Shown here: one piece after another, positions 7,928-15,580 of the stretch
How the letters are laid out: every line of letters begins with the position of its first letter
Position numbering within the stretch: position 1 is the first letter of the stretch
The notes under the pieces: model-generated
Database searches by the model: none
What the model saw: only the letters and a program-made list of their open reading frames with translations
Told to the model about the DNA's origin: nothing
Program-made: the position numbers and the translations under genes
NCBI RefSeq assembly: GCF_900185725.1
Contig: NZ_FYAU01000025.1
Span: 92,556-156,555, forward strand
Source of the DNA: Stappia sp. TSB10P1A
GTDB lineage: Bacteria > Pseudomonadota > Alphaproteobacteria > Rhizobiales > Stappiaceae
DNA length: 64,000 nt
Direction of reading: 5' to 3'

Positions 7928-9754
7928 ATGTGCGGAATTGTCGGGATCTTGGGGAAGCAGCCGGTTGCCGGCCTGCTCGTCGATGCGCTGAAGCGCCTGG
8001 AATACCGAGGCTACGATTCGGCCGGGGTGGCAACGCTCGACGGTGGCAGGCTGCTCCGCTGCCGGGCGCCCGGCAAGCTCCGCAACCTTCAGGAGAAGCT
8101 GGAGCGGGCGCCGATCGCCGGCCTTGCCGGGATCGGTCACACCCGCTGGGCGACCCATGGCGCGGCGACGGAGGCCAATGCGCATCCGCACTCCGCGCCG
8201 GGCGTGGCGGTCGTCCACAACGGCATCATCGAGAACTATCTCGAGCTGCGCGGCGAGTTGCAGGCGGAGGGTGCGAAACTCTCCAGCGATACCGACACGG
8301 AAGTCGTCGCGCATATGGTCTCGCGGGAGCTTGCCCGCGGCGCCAGCCCGCGCGAGGCGGTGGCCGCGACGCTGCCGAAGCTCAAGGGCGCCTTCGCGCT
8401 GGCCTTCCTCTTCGAGGGTGAGGACGACCTGCTGATCGGCGCAAGACGGGGTTCGCCGCTCGCCGTCGGCTATGGCGAGGGCGAGATGTTTCTCGGCTCC
8501 GATGCCATCGCGCTGTCGCCGTTCACCGACCGCATCTCCTATCTGGAGGAGGGCGACTGGGTGGTGCTCAACCGCGCGGGCTGCGAGATCATGGATGCGT
8601 CCAACGCGCCGGTCGAGCGGCCGGTGATCGCCTCGCAGGCCGTCTCGCTGACCATCGACAAGGGAAATTACCGGCACTTCATGGCCAAGGAGATCCATGA
8701 ACAGCCCGAAGTGATCGGCCATACCCTGTCGCGCTATCTCGATCTCTCCAAGATGCAGACGGTCTTCGCCAATGGCACGTCGATCGACTTCGCGTCGCTC
8801 GACCGGCTGATCATCTCGGCCTGCGGCACGGCCTATTATGCGGGTCTCGTCGCGAAATACTGGTTCGAGCGCTATGCACGGCTGCCAGTCGACATCGATG
8901 TCGCCTCCGAGTTCCGCTACCGCGAAATGCCGATCCGCAAGGGTGACATGGCCCTGTTCATCTCCCAGTCCGGCGAGACGGCCGACACGCTGGCGGGCCT
9001 GCGCTACTGCAAGGCGCAGGGCATCACGGTCGCGGCCGTCGTCAACGTGCCGGAATCGACCATCGCCCGGGAGGCCGATCTCGTGTTCCCGACGATTGCC
9101 GGTCGCGAAATCGGCGTCGCCTCGACCAAGGCCTTCACCTGTCAGCTTGCCGTGCTTGCCTCGCTGGCGGTCCATGCCGGCGTGCAGCGCGGGCATCTGT
9201 CGGCCGAGGAGGCGGCCGCTCTGGTGCGGGCGCTGGCGGAGGTGCCTGGCACGGTCAACCGCGCGCTCTCGCTGGAAGCGGAGGTCGAGGCGCTGGCCCA
9301 GCCGCTGTCGCGGGCGCGCGACGTGCTCTATCTCGGCCGTGGCACCAGCTTTCCGCTGGCCATGGAGGGGGCGCTGAAGCTGAAGGAAATCTCCTATATC
9401 CACGCGGAAGGCTACCCGGCGGGCGAACTCAAGCACGGCCCGATCGCCCTGATCGACGAGGATGTCCCCGTCATCGTCATCGCGCCGTTCGACCCGGTCT
9501 TCGAAAAGACGGTGTCGAACATGGAGGAAGTGGCCGCGCGCGGGGGCAAGGTGGTGCTGATCACCGACGAGAAGGGGGCCGCTGCCTGCGGCGCCCCGAC
9601 CTGGCGCACCGTCGTCGTGCCGGATGTGCCGGAGTTTATCGCCCCGATCGTCTTCGCGCTGCCGGTGCAACTGCTCGCCTATCACACGGCCGTCTTCATG
9701 GGCACGGACGTGGACCAGCCGCGCAACCTGGCGAAGTCGGTGACGGTGGAATAG
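7928..9754 (+). CDS. glmS: Glutamine--fructose-6-phosphate aminotransferase (isomerizing)
   Basis: This 608-residue enzyme makes glucosamine-6-phosphate from fructose-6-phosphate and glutamine, the entry step to UDP-GlcNAc for peptidoglycan and LPS. The start at 7928 gives MCGIVGILG, exposing the catalytic Cys2 after Met removal. The frame is open upstream to 7829, but starting there would bury that cysteine. The glutaminase domain spans about 1-240 (YRGYDSAG, THGAATEANAHPH). Two SIS sugar-isomerase domains follow, with SACGTAYYAG near 298, SQSGETADTL near 345 and LGRGTSFPLAMEGALKLKE near 470. The C terminus PRNLAKSVTVE is family-typical. A strong terminator follows at 9790. No glmS ribozyme is evident upstream. 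Confidence 0.97.
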   Translation: MCGIVGILGKQPVAGLLVDALKRLEYRGYDSAGVATLDGGRLLRCRAPGKLRNLQEKLERAPIAGLAGIGHTRWATHGAATEANAHPHSAPGVAVVHNGIIENYLELRGELQAEGAKLSSDTDTEVVAHMVSRELARGASPREAVAATLPKLKGAFALAFLFEGEDDLLIGARRGSPLAVGYGEGEMFLGSDAIALSPFTDRISYLEEGDWVVLNRAGCEIMDASNAPVERPVIASQAVSLTIDKGNYRHFMAKEIHEQPEVIGHTLSRYLDLSKMQTVFANGTSIDFASLDRLIISACGTAYYAGLVAKYWFERYARLPVDIDVASEFRYREMPIRKGDMALFISQSGETADTLAGLRYCKAQGITVAAVVNVPESTIAREADLVFPTIAGREIGVASTKAFTCQLAVLASLAVHAGVQRGHLSAEEAAALVRALAEVPGTVNRALSLEAEVEALAQPLSRARDVLYLGRGTSFPLAMEGALKLKEISYIHAEGYPAGELKHGPIALIDEDVPVIVIAPFDPVFEKTVSNMEEVAARGGKVVLITDEKGAAACGAPTWRTVVVPDVPEFIAPIVFALPVQLLAYHTAVFMGTDVDQPRNLAKSVTVE

Positions 9755-9789
9755 TCCCGCGCACCGCGACAGACAACGGATCGAACACG

Positions 9790-9831
9790 ATGCGGCCGCC
9801 CGGAGAGTTCCGGGCGGCCGCATGCGTTTTT
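9790..9831. terminator. Rho-independent terminator after glmS, shared with the convergent gene
   Basis: A perfect 15-bp stem (9790-9804 with 9809-9823) closes a GAGT loop and is followed by five T residues at 9827-9831. It ends the glmS transcript on the plus strand. It lies 17 nt past the stop of the minus-strand repeat protein, so it may work both ways, although a run of A on the other side is lacking. Confidence 0.88.
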
Positions 9832-9847
9832 GTTGGTCGCCATCGGC

Positions 9848-11428
9848 TCAGTTGGCGCTGTCCTGTTCGGCGGCCTCCGCGTCCTCGACCAGCGCCGGGC
9901 ACAGCATGCCGAGCGATCCGACCGCGACGCAGGACCGGCACCAGGTGATGCCCTGGCGCTCCTGCTGCTGCAGCAGGTCTTCCTCGCTCATGCCTTCCGG
10001 CGCGGGGATGCAACTGCGGCCGCAAGGCTCCAGCTCCTCCTGTTCGCCGCGCAGCAGGCTGTAGAGCCGGCCGGTGGCGCACAGGGCCGGGGCCGCCGTG
10101 AAAGCTCCGGCAAGCGGCGGCGCCGCGTCCGTCGGCGGGATCTGCGACCCGGCGTCTGCCGTTGCCGCGTCCCCGTCATCGGAGGCGGAAGCGCCACTTT
10201 CGCTCTCTTCCGCCGGATTGCAGGCGGTAAACAGCTTGGCGAGCGTCTCCGGATCGGTATACGGCGCCTCGCCGCCGCCCAGCCCGCTGTCCTGACGGAA
10301 GCTGGTCCAGGCGTCCCGCGTCCGCCGTCCGGTCAAGCCGTCGACCGGCCCGGCATCGTAACCGGCGGCATTCAGACAGGCCTGGATCCAGGAGATGTTC
10401 TCCTGCGGCGTCGGCGTGGGGCGTTCCGGCGCACAGCCTGCTCCGAACGGCCGGTATCCTTGCGCGCAGACACAGCGGTTCTGGCTGGAGGAATAGACGA
10501 ACGGGAAGGTGCAGGCCTGGGTGTCGCGCCGCACGCATTCGCCCCGATCGACCACATAGCCGCTGGGGCAGATGCAGCCGCCCGCAGCCCGCGAATACTG
10601 CCAGGGGGCGATGCAGGCCGGCGGGGTGACGATCGGCGGCACCGGTACCGGCAGGATGCAGCGGCGCTCGCGGGCGGAATAGATGTAGGGCAGGTGGCAG
10701 ACCGGAGGACGGTCCGGCAGCACGCAGCGGTCGCCGCGACGCACTTCCGGCGGGCGGCACACAATCGGGCGCTCGGGCATGACGCAGCGGTCACCGCGAC
10801 GTACCTGCGGCGGCGGGCAGACGATCGGAGCCGGCATGACGCAGCGGCCGCCCTGCATGACGCGCGGCGGCAGGCACACGACCGGTAGTTCGGGCATGAC
10901 GCAGCGGTCACCGCGGCGTACCTGCGGCGGCGGGCAGACGATCGGAGCCGGCATGACGCAGCGGCCGCCCTGCATGACGCGCGGCGGCAGGCACACGACC
11001 GGTAGCTCGGGCATGACGCAGCGGTCGCCGCGGCGCACCTGCGGCGGCGGGCAGATGATCGGGGCCGGCATGACGCAACGGCCCTCCCGCATGACGCGCG
11101 GCGGCAGACAGACCGCCGGACGCTCCGGCATCTCGCAGCGTCCGTTTCGCATGACGCGCGGCGGTGCGCAAAGAACCGGAATGTCGGGCATCACGCAGCG
11201 GCCGTTGCGCATCACTCTTGGAGGAGAGCAGAGAATGGGCCGATCCGGCAGGATGATCGGCCGGTCGCGATTGAGCTCTATCGGCTGGGCACTGGCCGGC
11301 GTCAGCAGGAAGGTCATGGCGGCAAGCGCCATGAGCAAGGGCAGCATAACGGCTGTCCAGAACCGGACTGGTGCGGCGGGCGGGTCGGCGCAGGCAGCGC
11401 CGTTGGCGGCATATGCTCTGTTGGTCAT
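9848..11428 (-). CDS. Secreted Cys-rich tandem-repeat protein with peptidoglycan-binding-like domain
   Basis: This 526-residue protein starts at ATG 11428, about 8 nt after an AGGA; a TTG six bases earlier is possible. Residues about 20-50 form a hydrophobic signal segment ending ASAQ. Ten consecutive units of about 19-20 residues follow, of the form C-x-P-P-x-V-x4-RC-x-(M/L)-P. These are followed by a second Cys-rich part (CICPSGYVVDRGEC, CVCAQGYRPFGAGC). A region near 340-405 (ISWIQACLNAAGYDAGPVDGLTGRRTRDAWTSF, read in parts) resembles PG_binding_1. The C-terminal 120 residues are Ala/Glu-rich with further Cys pairs. It is probably a disulfide-stabilised periplasmic or surface protein of unknown function. 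Two repeat pairs are almost identical at DNA level. Confidence 0.8.
   Translation of the reverse strand: MTNRAYAANGAACADPPAAPVRFWTAVMLPLLMALAAMTFLLTPASAQPIELNRDRPIILPDRPILCSPPRVMRNGRCVMPDIPVLCAPPRVMRNGRCEMPERPAVCLPPRVMREGRCVMPAPIICPPPQVRRGDRCVMPELPVVCLPPRVMQGGRCVMPAPIVCPPPQVRRGDRCVMPELPVVCLPPRVMQGGRCVMPAPIVCPPPQVRRGDRCVMPERPIVCRPPEVRRGDRCVLPDRPPVCHLPYIYSARERRCILPVPVPPIVTPPACIAPWQYSRAAGGCICPSGYVVDRGECVRRDTQACTFPFVYSSSQNRCVCAQGYRPFGAGCAPERPTPTPQENISWIQACLNAAGYDAGPVDGLTGRRTRDAWTSFRQDSGLGGGEAPYTDPETLAKLFTACNPAEESESGASASDDGDAATADAGSQIPPTDAAPPLAGAFTAAPALCATGRLYSLLRGEQEELEPCGRSCIPAPEGMSEEDLLQQQERQGITWCRSCVAVGSLGMLCPALVEDAEAAEQDSAN
10779..11070. repeat. In-gene 117-bp tandem duplication within the Cys-repeat protein
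   Basis: A 117-bp unit at 10779-10895 is repeated at 10896-11012 with only two mismatches seen by eye (a GCGACG/GCGGCG and an AGTTCG/AGCTCG difference). A third, more diverged partial copy continues to about 11070. Each unit encodes two 19-20-residue Cys repeats, so the protein has recently grown by whole repeat pairs, keeping frame. Confidence 0.9.
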
Positions 11429-11632
11429 TGCCAAATCCTCGCATTCACTGGTTTGACCGCCGGCCTGTCCTTGCGGGATCGGATGACGGGAGGAGGCCAG
11501 TTTGAGCCTGCCCGGGGTCGGGTGCCGTGACCGGCGTCACACGCCGCGACCCGGTGTCGCACCATGGTAAACCAGCCGTGAGCAAACGGCATCCTGCGAG
11601 TGGCGACTGCGAGGAGGCCGCCTCCGCCGCAT

Positions 11633-12043
11633 TCAGGCGTCGGGTTCTGTCCCCGAGGGGCGGGATGCGACATAGGTCGCGCAGGCCATGAGGACGACTG
11701 ACACGACGACGGCCAGTCGCAGCGAGGGGCTGGCAGAAATCAGAAAGACCGCATACCCGAACGCCATTCCGCTCAGCGCGGCGATCTTGGCGCGGGGGCG
11801 GATGGCCTTTTCGTCACGCCAGGCCCGGATGCCGGGGCCGAAGCGCGGATGTTCGAGCAGCCAGGCTTCCAGGCTGGGCGAGGAGCGGGCGAAACAGGCT
11901 GTCGCACCGATGAAGAAGATGGTCGAGGGGAGCAGCGGCAGAAACGCCCCGATCACGCCGATGGCGACGAGAAGCCCGCCCAGCACACGGTAGCCCAGAC
12001 GCACGGCCCATGCCGCCCTGGGTTCAGATCCCTTCTGGTCCAT
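11633..12043 (-). CDS. YbaN-like (DUF454) inner-membrane protein
   Basis: This small membrane protein is 136 residues from ATG 12043. The alternatives at ATG 12076 or GTG 12082 add 11-13 residues; 12043 is preferred because a GGAG lies upstream of it. The family pattern is clear: RLGYRVLGGLLVAIGVIGAFLPLLPSTIFFIGATACFARSS (in parts), then a short loop EHPRFGPGIRAWRD, an acidic/basic segment, and two more hydrophobic stretches. DUF454 proteins resemble E. coli YbaN; their function is unknown. It is divergent from the DUF502 gene at 12195. Confidence 0.85.
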   Translation of the reverse strand: MDQKGSEPRAAWAVRLGYRVLGGLLVAIGVIGAFLPLLPSTIFFIGATACFARSSPSLEAWLLEHPRFGPGIRAWRDEKAIRPRAKIAALSGMAFGYAVFLISASPSLRLAVVVSVVLMACATYVASRPSGTEPDA

Positions 12044-12194
12044 GAAACCGTTTTGTCTCCATGGCAGCTTGCTCATTCGCACAGGCTGACTATCAAATGT
12101 TCGGGCAGGGGGCTAGTTCGGCGCCGCAGCAATGCGGCGGATGCAGCACACCGAAGGCCGGTTGGCCCATCAGATGGCAGGATATGACGCGACG

Positions 12195-12938
12195 ATGAGC
12201 GGAAACACGAACCCGGACGATCTTGAACATATCGCGGCGATCGCGCGGCCCAGCGCGATGACGCGGTTGCGGAACTATTTCCTGACCGGACTGATCATCG
12301 CCGGCCCGCTCGGGATCACGGCCTATCTGACCTGGTCGATCATCCAGTGGGTCGACGGCTGGATGAAGCCGCTGATCCCGCGCGTCTACAATCCGGACAC
12401 CTACCTGCCGTTTCCGGTGCCGGGCGTGGGTCTGATCGTCGCGTTTCTCGCGCTCGTCCTGATCGGCTTCCTGACTGCCAATATCGCCGGCAAGACGCTC
12501 GTCTCCTATGGCGAACTCCTGCTCGGGCGCATGCCCGTGGTGCGCAACCTCTATAGCGGACTGAAGCAGATCTTCGAGACCGTGCTGGCGGAGCGCTCCA
12601 ACAGCTTCAAGAAGGCGGCCATCATCCCCTATCCACGACCGGGACTGTGGGCCATCGTCTTCATCGCCACGGATGCGCGCGGCGAGGTGGCGCATCACCT
12701 GGCCAGCAGTGGCAACGACGTCACCGCGGTGTTCCTGCCGACGACGCCGAACCCGACATCCGGCTTCCTGCTCTTTGTCCCGAAGAACGAGATCATCGAA
12801 CTCGACATGTCGGTGGAGGATGCCGCCAAGCTGGTCATATCGGCCGGGCTCGTCAGTCCCGAATACGACAAGCTGGCGCGACTGGAGGAAGAGGGCCAAA
12901 AGGGGAAGCAAGGGGAGGCGAAGGCGTCCCGCGCGTAG
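12195..12938 (+). CDS. DUF502-family membrane protein
   Basis: From ATG 12195 this protein has 247 residues (MSGNTNPDDLEHIAA). In-frame ATGs at 12132, 12141 and 12174 would add up to 21 residues. Two N-terminal membrane segments are visible: YFLTGLIIAGPLGITAYLTW at about 28-47, and VPGVGLIVAFLALVLIGFLTANIAG, which spans more than one helix, at about 74-98. A soluble domain of about 130 residues follows, with the DUF502 signatures GELLLGRMPVVRNLYSGLKQ and FVPTTPNPTSGFLLFVPK-like text. The role of the family is unknown. It converges on recG with only about 20 nt between stops. Confidence 0.9.
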   Translation: MSGNTNPDDLEHIAAIARPSAMTRLRNYFLTGLIIAGPLGITAYLTWSIIQWVDGWMKPLIPRVYNPDTYLPFPVPGVGLIVAFLALVLIGFLTANIAGKTLVSYGELLLGRMPVVRNLYSGLKQIFETVLAERSNSFKKAAIIPYPRPGLWAIVFIATDARGEVAHHLASSGNDVTAVFLPTTPNPTSGFLLFVPKNEIIELDMSVEDAAKLVISAGLVSPEYDKLARLEEEGQKGKQGEAKASRA

Positions 12939-12958
12939 CCCTTTTTCGTCCGTTCCCG

Positions 12959-15067
12959 TCAACCGGCCCGCAGCAATCGCACGGCCTCATCCCGGCCGAA
13001 CAGATAGAGCAGCAGGCGCAGCGCAGGGCCGCGCCTGCCGTCGAGGGCGGGTTCGGTCTCCAGCACCAGACGGGCATCGTCGCGCGCGGTCTCCAGCAGG
13101 TCTCCTTGCGTCCCGGCGTCGGCGATGCGGAAGCCGGGCGTGCCCGACTGGCGTGTTCCCAGGATCTCGCCTTCGCCGCGCAGGCGCAGGTCTTCCTCGG
13201 CGATAAGGAACCCGTCATTGGTCTCGCGCATGATCGATAGACGCGCACGGGCGGTTTCGCCGATCGGGGTCTTGTAGAGCAGCAGGCAGGTCGAGGCCTC
13301 GCTGCCGCGCCCGACGCGCCCGCGCAACTGATGCAGTTGCGACAGGCCGAACCGCTCCGCATGCTCGATGACGATGATCGAGGCCTCCGGTACGTCGACG
13401 CCGACCTCGATCACCGTCGTTGCGACGAGAAGCTGGACGGGGCCGTCCTTGAAGGCGCGCATGGCGGCCTCCTTCTCCTCGCTGCCCTGGCGTCCATGCA
13501 CCAGGGCGACCCGGGGCCCGAGAAGCTGGGTCAGGACCGCATGGCGCTCTTCCGCAGCCGCCAGATCGGTTTTCTCCGACTCCTCAACCAGCGGGCAGAC
13601 CCAGTACGCCTTTTTTCCCTCGCCGAGCGCGGCCCGCAGGCGTCCGACCACATCGTCGATCCGGTCGAGCGGCACGGCAACCGTGGTGATCGGCTGGCGG
13701 CCCGCCGGCTTCTCCGTCAGGCGGGAGACCTCCATGTCGCCGAAATAGGTCAGCACCAGCGTACGTGGGATGGGCGTGGCCGTCATCACCAGCATGTCGA
13801 CGCCCTGGCCCTTCGAGGCGAGCATCAGGCGCTGGTGAACGCCGAACCGGTGCTGCTCGTCGACGATGGCAAGGCCGAGATTGTGAAAGACGATGTCAGA
13901 CTGGAACAGGGCATGGGTGCCGACCAGGAGGTCGATCTCGCCAGCTTCGAGTGCGGCACGGGTCTCGCGCTTGTGCTTCGCTCCGTCCCGCCCGGTCAGG
14001 ATGGCAAGACGGAGTCCGGCCGCCTCGCAGAGCGGGGCGAGGGAGGCATGGTGCTGGCGGGCCAGGATCTCGGTCGGGGCCATCAGCACGGCCTGGGCGC
14101 CCGACTCGATGGCAGCGGCTGCCGCGAGCAGTCCGACAACGGTCTTGCCGGCGCCGACATCGCCCTGCAGCAGCCGCAGCATGCGGACCGGCGAGGCGAG
14201 GTCCTCCTCGATCTCCCGGACCGCCTGCGCCTGGCCCTCCGTGAGGGAATAGGGCAGGGCAGCGAGGATCTTCGCCTTCAGCGTGCCGGCGAAGGTCCGG
14301 GCGATGCCGCGGGTTTGGCGCAATGAGCGGCGCACCAGGGCAAGGGCGAGCTGGTTGGCGAGAAACTCGTCATAGCTCAGTCTTGCCAGCGCGGCACTGT
14401 CGTCTCCGTGTTCGGCCAGCCGCGTTTCGTCCGGCTGGTGGAGCGCGACCAGCGCGTCGCGGAAGGAGGGCCAGTTTCGGCTCTTGCCGTAGGCCGGATC
14501 AAGCCAGTCGGGCAGATCGGGTATCCGTTCGAGCCCGGCGGCGATGGCCTTTTGCAGCACCTTGCCGGACAGGCCCTGGGTCAGCGGATAGACGGGTTCG
14601 ACCAGCGGCAGGCTGTCCGCCTCCTCGGCCGGCACCACGTGGTCCGGGTGAACCATCTGCGGCCGGCCATTGAACCACTCCACGCGGCCCGAGACGACAA
14701 GGTCGGCGCCGACGGGCATCAGCTTCTCCAGCCAGCCGGCATTGGCATGGAAGAAGACGAAGGCGATTTCTCCGGTCTCGTCATGACCGAAGACGCGATA
14801 GGGGGCACGGCTGGCGCGGGGCGGCGCCTGGTGCCGGTCGACGCGCACCTCCAGCGTGACGATGGCGCCCTCCGGCGAGCGCGCGATACCGGGCCGAAGC
14901 CGGCGGTCGATCACTCCGCTCGGCATGTGCATCAGGAGATCGACGACATGGGGCTCGCGGTCCGGGTCCGTCCCGAGCAGGCCGGCAAGCCGCATCGCCA
15001 GCCTGGAGCCGACGCCGGGCAGGGAGGAAACGGGGGCAAACAGCGGATCGAGGAGCGAGGGACGCAT
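12959..15067 (-). CDS. recG: ATP-dependent DNA helicase RecG
   Basis: RecG reverses stalled replication forks and processes Holliday junctions. From ATG 15067 (MRPSLLDPLFAPVSSLPGVG) the protein has 702 residues, the usual length. The frame runs back to 15160, but those extra residues do not look like RecG. An N-terminal wedge/OB domain precedes helicase motif I, LLQGDVGAGKT (lysine near residue 307), and motif II DEQHRFG near 402. Further motifs include TATPIPRTL, VEVGVDVP and QLRGRVGRG. The C terminus has FLIAEEDLRLRGEGEILG. It is divergent from sdhE with 200 nt between starts, and convergent with the DUF502 gene. Confidence 0.97.
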   Translation of the reverse strand: MRPSLLDPLFAPVSSLPGVGSRLAMRLAGLLGTDPDREPHVVDLLMHMPSGVIDRRLRPGIARSPEGAIVTLEVRVDRHQAPPRASRAPYRVFGHDETGEIAFVFFHANAGWLEKLMPVGADLVVSGRVEWFNGRPQMVHPDHVVPAEEADSLPLVEPVYPLTQGLSGKVLQKAIAAGLERIPDLPDWLDPAYGKSRNWPSFRDALVALHQPDETRLAEHGDDSAALARLSYDEFLANQLALALVRRSLRQTRGIARTFAGTLKAKILAALPYSLTEGQAQAVREIEEDLASPVRMLRLLQGDVGAGKTVVGLLAAAAAIESGAQAVLMAPTEILARQHHASLAPLCEAAGLRLAILTGRDGAKHKRETRAALEAGEIDLLVGTHALFQSDIVFHNLGLAIVDEQHRFGVHQRLMLASKGQGVDMLVMTATPIPRTLVLTYFGDMEVSRLTEKPAGRQPITTVAVPLDRIDDVVGRLRAALGEGKKAYWVCPLVEESEKTDLAAAEERHAVLTQLLGPRVALVHGRQGSEEKEAAMRAFKDGPVQLLVATTVIEVGVDVPEASIIVIEHAERFGLSQLHQLRGRVGRGSEASTCLLLYKTPIGETARARLSIMRETNDGFLIAEEDLRLRGEGEILGTRQSGTPGFRIADAGTQGDLLETARDDARLVLETEPALDGRRGPALRLLLYLFGRDEAVRLLRAG

Positions 15068-15267
15068 GGACAGACGGCAGACCGATTGTTCTGGCTGGTT
15101 GACATGCTGCCGCGGGCGCGGTTGCTGGAACCGGTGGCAGCCCCGCGCATTGAGTTTCACGCAAGGACCGCTATAACCCGCGCACGATCAGGGTTCTGTC
15201 AAGGCCGTGCCCGCGCGGCCAGGCAGATGCCGCCCGGACGGGAATAGGCACAGGCAAAGGAAATCGC

Positions 15268-15564
15268 ATGTCAGACCGCAGGGCCACGACGGGCAGCGCG
15301 CGCGATGACGACAGCGCGCGGCGCAAGCGCATACTCTACCGCTGCCAGCATCGCGGCATGAAGGAAATGGACATTCTCCTTGGCGGGTATGTGGGGGAAC
15401 ACATCGCGACGATGAGCGAGGCGGACCTTGCCACGCTGGAAGTGCTGATGGACGTTTCCGATCAGGAGTTGTTCTCCTGGATGATCGGGAGCAAGCCGGT
15501 GCCGGCGGAACACGACACCGCGCTGTATCGCGCCGTCGCCGCCTATCGCAGCAAGAGCAGCTAA
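15268..15564 (+). CDS. sdhE: FAD assembly factor SdhE
   Basis: This 98-residue SdhE/Sdh5-family protein helps attach FAD covalently to the succinate dehydrogenase flavoprotein subunit in the cytoplasm. The hallmark RGxxE motif is at residues 29-33 (RGMKE), inside RILYRCQHRGMKEMDILLGGY. The C-terminal helices LEVLMDVSDQELFSWMIGSKPVP are also typical. An N-terminal Ser/Arg/Asp-rich extension of about 17 residues precedes the core. It is followed by mfd after 16 nt, so the two are probably co-transcribed. The adjacency to recG and mfd is an order I believe is common in rhizobia. Confidence 0.95.
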   Translation: MSDRRATTGSARDDDSARRKRILYRCQHRGMKEMDILLGGYVGEHIATMSEADLATLEVLMDVSDQELFSWMIGSKPVPAEHDTALYRAVAAYRSKSS

Positions 15565-15580
15565 ACTCTCCGCCAGCCGC

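Noticed and set aside
10779..11070. CRISPR-like array from the regular repeats
   Set aside because: The repeats are in-frame protein-coding units without distinct spacers, and no cas gene is present.
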